DNA from: Myxococcales bacterium UBA1660
GTDB lineage: Bacteria; Myxococcota_A; Polyangia; Polyangiales; Houyiibacteriaceae
Reading direction: 5' to 3'
Length of the DNA stretch: 64,000 nucleotides
Assembly: GCA_002320815.1 (NCBI GenBank)
Contig: DCLA01000128.1
Location: 110,660-174,659, forward strand
Positions within the stretch are counted from its first letter, which is position 1, and each line of letters begins with the position of its first letter. Position numbers and translations under genes: made by a program. The notes under the pieces are model-generated. The model saw nothing but the letters and a program-made list of their open reading frames with translations. It ran no database searches and was not told where the DNA came from. Positions 48,704-56,595 of this stretch are shown piece after piece.

Positions 48704-49074
48704 CGGGGGCTCCTCGCCCGGGCGGGCGGCGGTCGGTCTACGTTCGGCCGCTCGCGATATTTCAGCGAGCGCGCCGGCTCATCTTTCCGCCGCTCGGGCC
48801 CTCCGTCAACGGTCCCTCGCCAGCGAGCGCCGGCCGCCGCGGGAGCGGAAGGGACGGGGATCCCTGCCTTTTTCTTGTCACCGGCGTCCCCAGATGGAAG
48901 AATGTGAAACGCAACGGAAACAAAGTGCGTCCCTTTGGTACAGCGGCGCCTTCCTTCCGCGGCCCACCCCCCATGAAGCAGTCCAACTCCAATCCTCGAG
49001 ACACGTGGCGTCCCCCGACGCGGCCGGCGCCCTGGTGGGCCCACCTGCTGCGCTGGTGGCTCTAACCGCGCCGC
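48704..49074. other. intergenic region without a supported gene
   Basis: 371 nt between two leftward genes. A relatively AT-rich patch (about 48870-48940) may hold the aldehyde dehydrogenase promoter on the minus strand. Several short open frames exist but show no conserved features or ribosome sites. No clear hairpin was found. Confidence 0.55.
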
Positions 49075-50937
49075 TCACTCCCCCCCGCGTCGCCGAACGT
49101 GCGGTGCGGTCGCCAGGGCGACCAGCAGGTCGTCCACCGACCGGTGCGCACCGCGGAAGCGCTCCCGGAGCGCCTCGAGCTGACAGCGGCTCCGCTCGTC
49201 GACGTCCGCGCCGTAAGCCCAGCGGAACCACTGGAGGGTGAAACAGTCGGCGACCTCGTCGCCCGCCGCCAGGTGCGCCCCCAGCTCGGTGGTCCCGCGG
49301 ATCGCGCCATCGGAGTCGAGGCTCCCCACGATGGCCCCGTCGAGATCGACGACCGCGCTCCGCCGGGCGCCGACCCCATCGAAGCCCTCGAAGGCGAAGC
49401 CGATGGGATCGATGAGCCGGTGGCACCCCTCACAGGGCTGTGCGCTGGAGTGCGCGGCGTAGCGCTCGCGAGCGGTGCGGGTCGGATCGACCGGCGGAGG
49501 TTCGACCACGAGCCCCGGGGGCGGCGGCGGGAGCTCCTGGCAGAGCAGCCGCTCGCGGACGAAGAGCCCTCGGTGGATCGGCGAGGAGTCGTTGGGTCGC
49601 GCGTGGACCGCGAGGACCGCCTCCAGCTCGAGGAGCCCGCGCCGGTCATCGGACCCCGGCATGGACGCGGTGAGCAGCGCGTCGAGGGTGCCTTCCCGCG
49701 CGAGGACCTCGTCGATGGCCGCGAGGGCGGCGTCCGCGAGGGCCGCGCGGCGGGCGGGATCGAAGCCGGGGTACGTCGCTTCGTCCTTGGCCACGGTGGC
49801 CAAGCGGTCCAGACCGAGCCAGCGGGTGACGAAGCGCCGCCGAGCCGTGACCGCCCGCGGGGACGCGAGGAGCCGGCGGGTCTCCGTCTCGATGCCCGCG
49901 AGGGTCTCCAGGGTCCCGTCCCGGGCCGCCGCGAAGAGCGCCTGGTCGGGCATGGTGCCCCAGAGCAGGTAGGAGAGCTGGGAGGCGATCTCCCAACCGT
50001 CCAGCACCTGCGCGCTCCCGTCGGGCACGCCGAGCTCGCGCCGGTAGAGGAAGTGCGGCGACTGGAGCATCGCCTCCACGACCAGGCGCGCGCCTTCGGA
50101 CGGCTCCGGCGCGCCGGCCGCGAGCCCGACGTAGCGGCCGACCTCGACCTCGGTGAGCGGACGCCGGAACGCCCGCTCCCCGAAGGCGCGTACGAAGCTC
50201 TCCGCGCCGCAGCCAGCCCCGCACTCGGTCAGGGCCGCGATGGGCGCCCGCTCGGCCAGCTCCTCGGCGGCCAGCCGGAGCTGATCCGCGAAGAGCGACG
50301 ACACGACCAAGGCCTCGGCGGCGTTGTCGAAGCCGTGGCGCACCTCGTCCGCGGGGAAGGTCGCGCCGGCCTCCGAGGGGATGCCGAGCAGGTCCGCGAC
50401 CGTCGCGTCGTACTCCGCGGGCGTGAGCCGTCGCAGCCGCGGCGAACCGGGCGGAGGCGCCGAGCAGTCCAGGGGCGGCGGCGGGTCGCAGGTCTCGGTG
50501 CGCGCGCTGGCCACGAAGGCCCGGGCGTCCGCGGCGGGGATCGAGTCCAGGGCGAGGAGCGCGCCGCCCTGGTGACCGCCCGAGTGGACGCCGCCCGGCT
50601 TCGCCAGGAGCAGCGCGAGGCCATCCGCGTCGGCCACCGCCGCGCGGCGGGCCGCCCGATAGTTCGTCGCCAGCGCGTCGTCTGCCTCCTCGTCGACGAA
50701 GACCATGCGGGTGCTCGCCGCCGGGCCCTCGGCCTGGTGGCACCCCGCGCAGCGCACGGCGAGGAGCGGGCGCCACACCGTTCGCTCGAAGACCTCCAGC
50801 TCCGCCGCGCACGGCTCGCCGAGGGCGTCGGCTCGCGCGTCGTCGCGAGTGCGCTCGTCGGGGTCCGGGCCGCCGGCGCCGATCACCCCCTGGCAGCCCG
50901 CGAGCAGTACCAGGAGCACCCGGTGATGGCGCGTCAC
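49075..50937 (-). CDS. DUF1592/DUF1588/DUF1585-family lipoprotein with CxxCH motifs
   Basis: A 620-residue protein. The lipoprotein signal is RVLLVLLAGCQGV. A cytochrome c-type motif CAGCHQ lies in LLAVRCAGCHQAEGPAA, followed by the DUF1587-like PRLRRLTPAEYDATVADLLG and the DUF1595/1592 body (FGERAFRRPLTEVEVGRYVG, QSPHFLYRRELG). DUF1588 is seen in FVRERLLCQELPPPPP and DUF1585 at the C-terminus (DCFTLQWFRWAYGADVDE). A second CEGCHRLIDPIGFAFE motif could bind heme. These multi-DUF proteins are widespread in Planctomycetes and Myxococcota, with the DUF1552 protein as constant partner; the reaction is unknown. The GTG start overlaps the DUF1552 stop by 4 nt. Confidence 0.9.
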   Translation of the reverse strand: MTRHHRVLLVLLAGCQGVIGAGGPDPDERTRDDARADALGEPCAAELEVFERTVWRPLLAVRCAGCHQAEGPAASTRMVFVDEEADDALATNYRAARRAAVADADGLALLLAKPGGVHSGGHQGGALLALDSIPAADARAFVASARTETCDPPPPLDCSAPPPGSPRLRRLTPAEYDATVADLLGIPSEAGATFPADEVRHGFDNAAEALVVSSLFADQLRLAAEELAERAPIAALTECGAGCGAESFVRAFGERAFRRPLTEVEVGRYVGLAAGAPEPSEGARLVVEAMLQSPHFLYRRELGVPDGSAQVLDGWEIASQLSYLLWGTMPDQALFAAARDGTLETLAGIETETRRLLASPRAVTARRRFVTRWLGLDRLATVAKDEATYPGFDPARRAALADAALAAIDEVLAREGTLDALLTASMPGSDDRRGLLELEAVLAVHARPNDSSPIHRGLFVRERLLCQELPPPPPGLVVEPPPVDPTRTARERYAAHSSAQPCEGCHRLIDPIGFAFEGFDGVGARRSAVVDLDGAIVGSLDSDGAIRGTTELGAHLAAGDEVADCFTLQWFRWAYGADVDERSRCQLEALRERFRGAHRSVDDLLVALATAPHVRRRGGE

Positions 50938-52205
50938 GACTCGAGCTCCGCCAGCGGACCGGTGCCGTAGGAGGGGTCTCCGTAGCTCTCGGTGTCCACG
51001 CCCAGGGCGCGCGCCACCGAGGTGAGCACCTGCTGGTGCGGAGCGCCGCCGAGCTGGAGGTAGCGACCGCCCCGCATGGGGCCGCCGGCGAGGACCCACG
51101 GGACCGAGCGGCACTCGTGCAGCCGCCCGTCGCCGAGCTCCTGGGCCCACAGGACCAAGGTCGAGTCGAGGAGCGACCCGCCGCTCTCCGGGTCCGGCTG
51201 GTCTTCGAGCCGCTGGAGCAAATAGGCGAACTGCTCGGCGAACCAGCGCTCGGCCCGCACGAAGGCATCGACCCCGGCGGTGTTGGCGTCGTCGAAGTGG
51301 GAGAGCGAGTGGTGCCCCTCGGCGATGCCGAGCCAGGAGAAGACGACGGGCCCCACGGTGTGCGACCACTGCAGCGAGGCGACCCGGGTCTGTCCGCAGG
51401 CGAGCGCAGCGACCAGGAGATCCATCTGCGCCCGGCCGACGGCGGGGAAGGCATCGTTGGCTCCCGGATCGAGCGCCAGGGTCGGCGCGTCCAGCGCGCA
51501 CCCCGCCACACCGGGCGAGGTCAAGGTGGTCTCCGCACGCCGGAGCGCGTCGAGGTGGGCGTCCAGCTTGGCGTGCTCGGAACGCGGCGCGCTCGCGCGC
51601 AGGTCGGCCACCTCGTCCTGGAGGAGGTCCAGGATGCTCGCGCGGCGGGCGAGGCGGTCATCCGCGGCCCCCGGCTCCACCACCGCCCCGAAGACCCGGC
51701 GATGCACGTCGGCGGGTCGGTCCGCGTTGGGCAGGTGCTCGCCCTGGCGGGCGTAGCTCATGCGCGTCTGTACGTTCCCGCCCCAGGCGCTGGTGAGGAC
51801 CCCGAGCTCCAGGCTGGCGAAGGGCGAGGCGCCACCGATGTGGCGGGCGACGAACTGGTCGATGCTCGCGCCCTCGCCCACGTGCCCGGGTCCGCCGCCG
51901 CCGGTGAGCATCGCGGCCATCCCGCCCTCGTGGTTGGACACGCCGTGGAAGTCGAGGCCATCGAGGATGACCAGCCGCTCCCGCTGGGCCGCCAGGGGTT
52001 CCAGGATGGACCCGGCGGGGAAACGGAAGTCGGTCTCGCCGCCGCTCGGGCGCCATTGGCGATGGATGGTGCCGTTGGGCGTGAAGAAGACGACCAGCCG
52101 CCGGGCGGTCCCGCCCGGGGCGCCGTGGGCCGGCGGGAGACCGACCGTGGAGGCCGCGAGACCGGCCCCCAGGCCGGCGAGGAATCGTCGTCTACCGAGT
52201 CGCAT
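50934..52205 (-). CDS. DUF1552-family protein exported by Tat
   Basis: A 423-residue protein. A twin-arginine signal (RLGRRRFLAGLGAGLAASTV) precedes the DUF1552 body. VVFFTPNGTIHRQWRP, LVILDGLDFHGVSNHEGGMA, SLQWSHTVGPVVFSWLGIAEGHHSLSH-type and VLWAQELGDGRLHECRSVPW segments are conserved and rich in His and Asp, resembling the alkaline phosphatase/sulfatase-like DUF1501 relatives. It is probably a folded metalloprotein exported to the periplasm. Always paired with the DUF1592 gene that follows it. The start ATG 52205 lies 47 nt from the divergent 52252 gene, so the two operons share a short promoter region. Confidence 0.9.
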   Translation of the reverse strand: MRLGRRRFLAGLGAGLAASTVGLPPAHGAPGGTARRLVVFFTPNGTIHRQWRPSGGETDFRFPAGSILEPLAAQRERLVILDGLDFHGVSNHEGGMAAMLTGGGGPGHVGEGASIDQFVARHIGGASPFASLELGVLTSAWGGNVQTRMSYARQGEHLPNADRPADVHRRVFGAVVEPGAADDRLARRASILDLLQDEVADLRASAPRSEHAKLDAHLDALRRAETTLTSPGVAGCALDAPTLALDPGANDAFPAVGRAQMDLLVAALACGQTRVASLQWSHTVGPVVFSWLGIAEGHHSLSHFDDANTAGVDAFVRAERWFAEQFAYLLQRLEDQPDPESGGSLLDSTLVLWAQELGDGRLHECRSVPWVLAGGPMRGGRYLQLGGAPHQQVLTSVARALGVDTESYGDPSYGTGPLAELES

Positions 52206-52251
52206 GCCCCGAGGGAGGCGACGCTTTGCCGGATCGGGTCATACTCGGCCC

Positions 52252-53310
52252 GTGTCGCGCCTCGTTCGCCTCGCGATCCCTCTGCTCGTCGCGTCGCTCG
52301 TCCCGAGCGAGGCGGGGGCCCAATCGCAGACCCTGGAGCTCCGGGGCGCGCTCCCGGGGGACCTCGAGGTGCGCATCGCCGGGCAGCTCTCCGACCTACC
52401 CTGGCAGGTCCACCGCGACCCCACCGCGCCCGCGCCGGTGGCCGATCTCCTCGCGGCCGGGACCGCTCGGGTCGTGGCCTGGGTCGAACCGGGCCCGGCC
52501 GGCGCGCTGATGCTGCACCTACTGGACCGGCGCGACCGGCGCGTCTTGACTCGGGCGTTCGACCTCCCGGAAGGCGAAGCGCACCCGGAGTCCACCTTGC
52601 ACGAGACGGTCGCGGTCTCGCTTCGCTCCAGCGTCCGCGCCCTGGCGGCCGGCGGGACCATCGGCGTGGTCGTCGAGCCGGAACCTCCGGCCCCGCCGCC
52701 GAGCGCACCGGAGCCCAGCGCTCCAGAGCCCCACGAAGCCGCCGCTCCGGCCTCGCCGGCACCGCCCTCGACCCGCTGGGTCGCGCTCGCCGGGGGCGGG
52801 TTCGTGGCCCTCGACGGAGCGAGCCCGGCGCAGCTCGGGCCCGCGGGGGCCGTCACCCTCGCCCGGGGCGGCTGGCGGGTGAGCCTGGCCGCGCACTTCG
52901 GGCTGGGTGCCGAGGCGGAGACCGCCGAGGCCCGGCTTCGGCTCACCCGGCACACCACCGCCCTGGAGGTCGGCGGCGCCTGGACCGGGCGACGGCTGGA
53001 GGCGGCGGCTGCCCTCCGCGCCGGCGTGGCCCTCTACCGGCGGGAGACCACCGGGGTCGTCGCGCCGCTGGTCGCCACCGCCCCCCAGCGGACCGTGGCC
53101 GCCCTCGTCGGGGTCCGGGCGACGCTGCGGCTCGCGCTCCACGAGAACATCGCCCTCCGTCTCGATCTCGGCGCCGACGGGCTGGTCGGCCGACCCCGAT
53201 TCCAGGCGGCGGGCGAGCCGGGGTCGACCCCCTGGGCGGTGCAGCCCTACGGAATCTTGGCCCTCGAGCTCCGGGTCGTGACCCGATCGCGCCGGAGCGG
53301 TCCTCCATGA
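52252..53310 (+). CDS. outer-membrane-type protein at the head of the ECF sigma operon
   Basis: A 352-residue protein. The signal peptide is LVRLAIPLLVASLVPSEAGA. Residues about 25-130 form an alpha/beta domain (LELRGALPGDLEVRIAGQLS, ALMLHLLDRRDRRVLTRAF), followed by a Pro/Ala-rich linker. Residues about 175-352 form a beta-rich end with alternating Gly/Leu/Arg strands (GWRVSLAAHFGLGAEAETAE, RATLRLALHENIALRLDLGA), as in small barrels. No known family is certain. The GTG start at 52252 fits the signal. Its stop overlaps the sigma factor start (ATGA), so its expression is linked to the regulator. Confidence 0.68.
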   Translation: MSRLVRLAIPLLVASLVPSEAGAQSQTLELRGALPGDLEVRIAGQLSDLPWQVHRDPTAPAPVADLLAAGTARVVAWVEPGPAGALMLHLLDRRDRRVLTRAFDLPEGEAHPESTLHETVAVSLRSSVRALAAGGTIGVVVEPEPPAPPPSAPEPSAPEPHEAAAPASPAPPSTRWVALAGGGFVALDGASPAQLGPAGAVTLARGGWRVSLAAHFGLGAEAETAEARLRLTRHTTALEVGGAWTGRRLEAAAALRAGVALYRRETTGVVAPLVATAPQRTVAALVGVRATLRLALHENIALRLDLGADGLVGRPRFQAAGEPGSTPWAVQPYGILALELRVVTRSRRSGPP

Positions 53311-53870
53311 TCGTGATGGCTCTGCCCGACCTCGACGTGCGCCCCCAGCGGGACCCGGACCTGGCCGCCGCCCAGGCGGGCGACCGGGCGGCCGCGGGGC
53401 GCCTCTTGCGGCGTCTCCTGCCGCGGGTGAGGAACCTGGTCCGCTACCTGGTCCGGGGCGACGCCGACGTGGACGACATGGCCCAGCAGTCCCTCATCGC
53501 GATCCTCCAGGGGCTCCCCACCTACCGGGGCGACGGCAGCTTCGAGGGGTGGGCCGACCGGATCACCGTCCGCGAGACCCTCCGCTACGCCAAGCGCCGC
53601 CGCTTGCTCGCCCAGCGGCGCGACGAGATGGCCCCCACGCTCCGGGTCGTGCGCGGCGAAGGAGCCCGCCCCGACGCCTACCTCGACCGCCGGGAGCTAG
53701 CGCGCCTGCTGGACACCCTCCCCGACGACCAACGGCAGACCCTGGTGCTCCATCACGCGCTGGGGATGAGCGTGCCGGAGATCGCGGCGACCCTCGAGAT
53801 CCCCTTCGACACGGCCAAGAGCCGACTGCGCCTGGCGATGAAGAAGCTCCGCACGGAGGACCGCTCATGA
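53307..53870 (+). CDS. ECF-type RNA polymerase sigma factor
   Basis: A 187-residue sigma factor of the extracytoplasmic function group. Region 2 is VRYLVRGDADVDDMAQQSLI, followed by TYRGDGSFEGWADRITVRET. Region 4 is RLLDTLPDDQRQTLVLHHAL with the HTH in MSVPEIAATLEIPFDTAKSR. There are no regions 1 or 3. It is preceded by an outer-membrane-type gene and followed, with an ATGA overlap, by a TM protein that could act as anti-sigma factor. The signal is unknown. Confidence 0.93.
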   Translation: MIVMALPDLDVRPQRDPDLAAAQAGDRAAAGRLLRRLLPRVRNLVRYLVRGDADVDDMAQQSLIAILQGLPTYRGDGSFEGWADRITVRETLRYAKRRRLLAQRRDEMAPTLRVVRGEGARPDAYLDRRELARLLDTLPDDQRQTLVLHHALGMSVPEIAATLEIPFDTAKSRLRLAMKKLRTEDRS

Positions 53871-54631
53871 ACCGCTCCAACCTGGACGAGCTCTTCGACC
53901 TGGACGCCGAGGGTCCGGCGCGCGCCCTCGACGACGCCGCCGCCGACGCGCTGATCGAGGGCGCCCTGGACGCCTGGGCCGGCCCCGCGACCGCGGCACC
54001 GGCCGCGACGGCGGGGAAGTCGGCCGCGCTCTGGGCTGCCGCCGCGGCGGTGCTCTTCGTCGCCGGCGGGGCCGCGGCGGCGCTGATCGTGGGCGGGCCC
54101 GACGAGCCGCCCGCGCCGGTCGCCGAGACCTCCCCCGAAGAGCCTCTGGCGCCTCGGTCCTTCCCCGCCCCGGTCCCCATCCATCCCTTGCCCGGCGAGG
54201 TGGAAGAAGAAGCCGACGCCGTCGAGCCGCGCGCCCCTCGGCGCCGGGAGCGGGCGTCCGCGTCCCCCGACGATCTCCTCCGCGAAGCCAACACGCTCCG
54301 GGGAGCGCGCCGCTGGGGCGACGCCGAGCGGACCTACCTCGAGGTCACCAGCGCCTACCCCGGGACCCACGCGGCCTACGTGGCCCAGGTCGCGGCCGGC
54401 GGCATCCGCCTCGAACGCCTGGGGAACGCGGCCGGCGCGGCGCGGCTCTATCGCGCGGCCATCCGCGCCGGAGGCCCCCTGGACCCCGAAGCACGCGACG
54501 GGCTCGCGCGGGCGCTGCGCGCCCAGGGCGACCGCGTCGGCGAACGCCGGGCGCTCGAGGCGCTCCTCGAGCGCCACCCCCAGTCCGCTTATGCCAACCG
54601 GGCCCGGCAGCGCCTCGACGCCCTCCGTTGA
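53867..54631 (+). CDS. single-pass membrane TPR protein, candidate anti-sigma factor
   Basis: A 254-residue protein. The N-terminal cytoplasmic 45 residues are acidic (DELFDLDAEGPARALDDAAA) and are followed by one membrane helix (about 52-75). A Pro/Glu/Arg-rich linker leads to a periplasmic TPR-like domain (RWGDAERTYLEVTSAYPG, AAGAARLYRAAIRAGG). No zinc-binding anti-sigma motif (HxxxCxxC) is present, so it would be an unusual class. Position right after the sigma gene, with ATGA overlap, supports the role. It overlaps the next gene as well. Confidence 0.72.
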   Translation: MNRSNLDELFDLDAEGPARALDDAAADALIEGALDAWAGPATAAPAATAGKSAALWAAAAAVLFVAGGAAAALIVGGPDEPPAPVAETSPEEPLAPRSFPAPVPIHPLPGEVEEEADAVEPRAPRRRERASASPDDLLREANTLRGARRWGDAERTYLEVTSAYPGTHAAYVAQVAAGGIRLERLGNAAGAARLYRAAIRAGGPLDPEARDGLARALRAQGDRVGERRALEALLERHPQSAYANRARQRLDALR

Positions 54632-55953
54632 GCGTTCCGCGCTACGCTACGCGGGTGGCGCGATGGCTCGTCGCGGTGCTCTGGCTCGGCTGCACCCAGG
54701 TGGACACGGTCGCCGTGCGCCCGCCGGACGCCGCCCTCCCCGGGGCCGACCTCGGCACCGACTTCTGTGAGGGCACCGGCCCCCTGGTCCAGGTCGGTGA
54801 CGGACCGCGCTGCGCGGGCCAGGTCGCCCAGACGACCTTCCGCTACGCCGTCTGCACCTGCGAGGGCTGGGCGACCAGCGCGCCGGTGATCACCGACGCC
54901 TTCGACTCCACCGCCGGCCCCTACACCCTCGGCGAGGGCGGCGGCTCCGTCGGCACCAACGGACGCTTCGACGCGGCGGCGAGCGCCGCCATCGGGGGCG
55001 GCCTCGACGTCGGCGGCGCCGCGCTGGTGTTCGGGGCCGTCGACCTCGAGGTCCGCGGGCGCCTGCGGAGCGCCGGTCCGCTCACGGGCGACGGCGCGCT
55101 GACGGTCGGCGGCGACGCCCGGGTCGATGGGGATCTCCGGGTCGGCGACCTCACCGTGGCCGGCGCCGTGATCACGCCACCCGGCGCGACGGTGGAGGTC
55201 CGCGGCGTCGACGCCGCGCCGCGGCGCGAGATGGCGCCCGTCGACGTCCCCGCCCCCTGCGACTGCGCCCCCGACCGGCTCCTCGACGTGGCCGCCGTCG
55301 TGGACGCTCATCGGACCGACCACGACGACGCCATCGCGGGTCTGGATCCCCGCAGCCTCGTCGCCCTCCCCGCCGGGACCCGGGTGGAGCTGGACTGCGG
55401 CCGCTACTACTTCGAGCGGGTGGACGGCGCCGACCTCACCGTGCGGGCTCGCGGTCGCGTCGCGATCTTCGTCGCCGGGGACCTGGCGCTGAACGGCGCT
55501 CTCGGGGTCGAGCTCGACGCCGGCGCCGAGGTGGACCTCTTCGTGGCCGGGAACGTGCTGGGCCAGGCCCGTTGGACCCTGGGCGGGCCCGAGGATCCCG
55601 CCGCCGTGCGGGTCTACGTCGGCGGCGACGGGACCCTGGAGCTGGCGGGCGGGGCGCTCTTCGCCGGCAACGTCTACGCGCCGCGCGCGGAGCTGGTCAC
55701 CCCGGCGGACGTGGAGGTCTTCGGGAGCCTCTTCGCGCGTCGCCTCGCCGCCTCGGGGCCGCTCACCGTGCACTACGACCGGGCGGTGCTGCGCCAGGGC
55801 GCGGCGTGCCCCACCCAGGCGACCTGCACGAGCTGCCGCGACTGCGGCAACCAGGCCTGCCTGGAGGGCACGTGCGACGCCTGCCGCACCGACGCCGACT
55901 GCTGCGCTCCGCTGCTCTGCGCGGCGGGCACCTGCGTGCCTCAGATCGACTGA
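54628..55953 (+). CDS. Cys-rich lipoprotein with beta-solenoid (DUF7305-like) domain
   Basis: A 441-residue protein at the end of the ECF operon. The lipobox lies in VARWLVAVLWLGCTQVDT. A beta-rich solenoid follows (about 95-375), with GGDARVDGDLRVGDLTVAGA and VAIFVAGDLALNGALGVELD repeats that resemble DUF7305/polymer-forming or ice-binding-like folds. The last 50 residues hold about a dozen Cys in short motifs (TCTSCRDCGNQAC, DACRTDADCCAPL). The TTG at 54628 overlaps the previous stop and keeps the coupling seen upstream; GTG 54655 is an alternative that gives a cleaner lipoprotein signal. Probably surface exposed. Confidence 0.68.
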   Translation: MSVPRYATRVARWLVAVLWLGCTQVDTVAVRPPDAALPGADLGTDFCEGTGPLVQVGDGPRCAGQVAQTTFRYAVCTCEGWATSAPVITDAFDSTAGPYTLGEGGGSVGTNGRFDAAASAAIGGGLDVGGAALVFGAVDLEVRGRLRSAGPLTGDGALTVGGDARVDGDLRVGDLTVAGAVITPPGATVEVRGVDAAPRREMAPVDVPAPCDCAPDRLLDVAAVVDAHRTDHDDAIAGLDPRSLVALPAGTRVELDCGRYYFERVDGADLTVRARGRVAIFVAGDLALNGALGVELDAGAEVDLFVAGNVLGQARWTLGGPEDPAAVRVYVGGDGTLELAGGALFAGNVYAPRAELVTPADVEVFGSLFARRLAASGPLTVHYDRAVLRQGAACPTQATCTSCRDCGNQACLEGTCDACRTDADCCAPLLCAAGTCVPQID

Positions 55954-55967
55954 AGCACGCAGGTCGT

Positions 55968-55990
55968 CGGGAGCCCCCGAAGGGCGCCCG
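55968..55990. terminator. bidirectional terminator-like hairpin
   Basis: CGGGAGCCC and GGGCGCCCG (one A-G mismatch) around loop CCGAA sit between the convergent ECF operon and the leftward OPT-associated gene. Confidence 0.5.
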
Positions 55991-56593
55991 CTACGCGGCG
56001 GCGGAGGGCGCGGCGGCGTCGAGGACGTCGAGGGACCGGTGCACCGCGGCCTGGGCCTTGGTGAGGCTCGGTGGGACCTCGTCCCAGGCCTCGTCGGTGA
56101 TCGCGCTCCAGGCGCGGGCCGCGGCGCGCTCCATCACGGCGAAGTGGCCGATCAGCTCGGCGAAGGTCTCCAGCCCGAAGCGGTCGATGAGCAGCGGGCG
56201 GGCGTCGAGGAAGACCGGGATCTCCTCGGTGAGCAGATGGTCCAGCTCGTCGGCGAGCTTCCGCGGCGCCTGGGCGACGTCCGCCGGCGCCAGGTCGCGC
56301 CCGGCGATGTCGTCGATGCGCCGGGCGATGAGGCGCATCTGCTCGATGGCCTCGCCAGCGGTGTCGGCGCTGTTGGCGTTGGCCGCCTCGTCGGCGGGGG
56401 TGTCCTTCTTCGCCGCTGCGCGAGCGACGACCACCCCGACGATCATCGTGACCCAGCCCGCGAGGAACTGGATGCCCACGGCGGAGAACCAGTTGCCGAT
56501 GCGCTCCGCGCCGATCCCCTCGGGGACGTAGGCGGCGTACCAGGACGCGACGGTGAGACCGATGACGAAGAGTCCGAATCCGGCGTAGCGCAT
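55991..56593 (-). CDS. small membrane protein associated with OPT transporter
   Basis: A 200-residue protein with two N-terminal membrane helices (GLFVIGLTVASWYAAYVP, IQFLAGWVTMIVGVVVARA). A cytoplasmic helical domain follows (EQMRLIARRIDDIAGRDLAP; FGLETFAELIGHFAVMERAA) that may oligomerise. No family was recognised. It starts 2 nt after the OPT stop on the same strand, so it is very likely an accessory subunit or partner of the transporter. Confidence 0.72.
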   Translation of the reverse strand: MRYAGFGLFVIGLTVASWYAAYVPEGIGAERIGNWFSAVGIQFLAGWVTMIVGVVVARAAAKKDTPADEAANANSADTAGEAIEQMRLIARRIDDIAGRDLAPADVAQAPRKLADELDHLLTEEIPVFLDARPLLIDRFGLETFAELIGHFAVMERAAARAWSAITDEAWDEVPPSLTKAQAAVHRSLDVLDAAAPSAAA

Positions 56594-56595
56594 GG

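Noticed and set aside
48704..49074. Short open frames in the intergenic gap
   Set aside because: No ribosome site, no conserved motif and Arg/Gly/Pro-biased composition.
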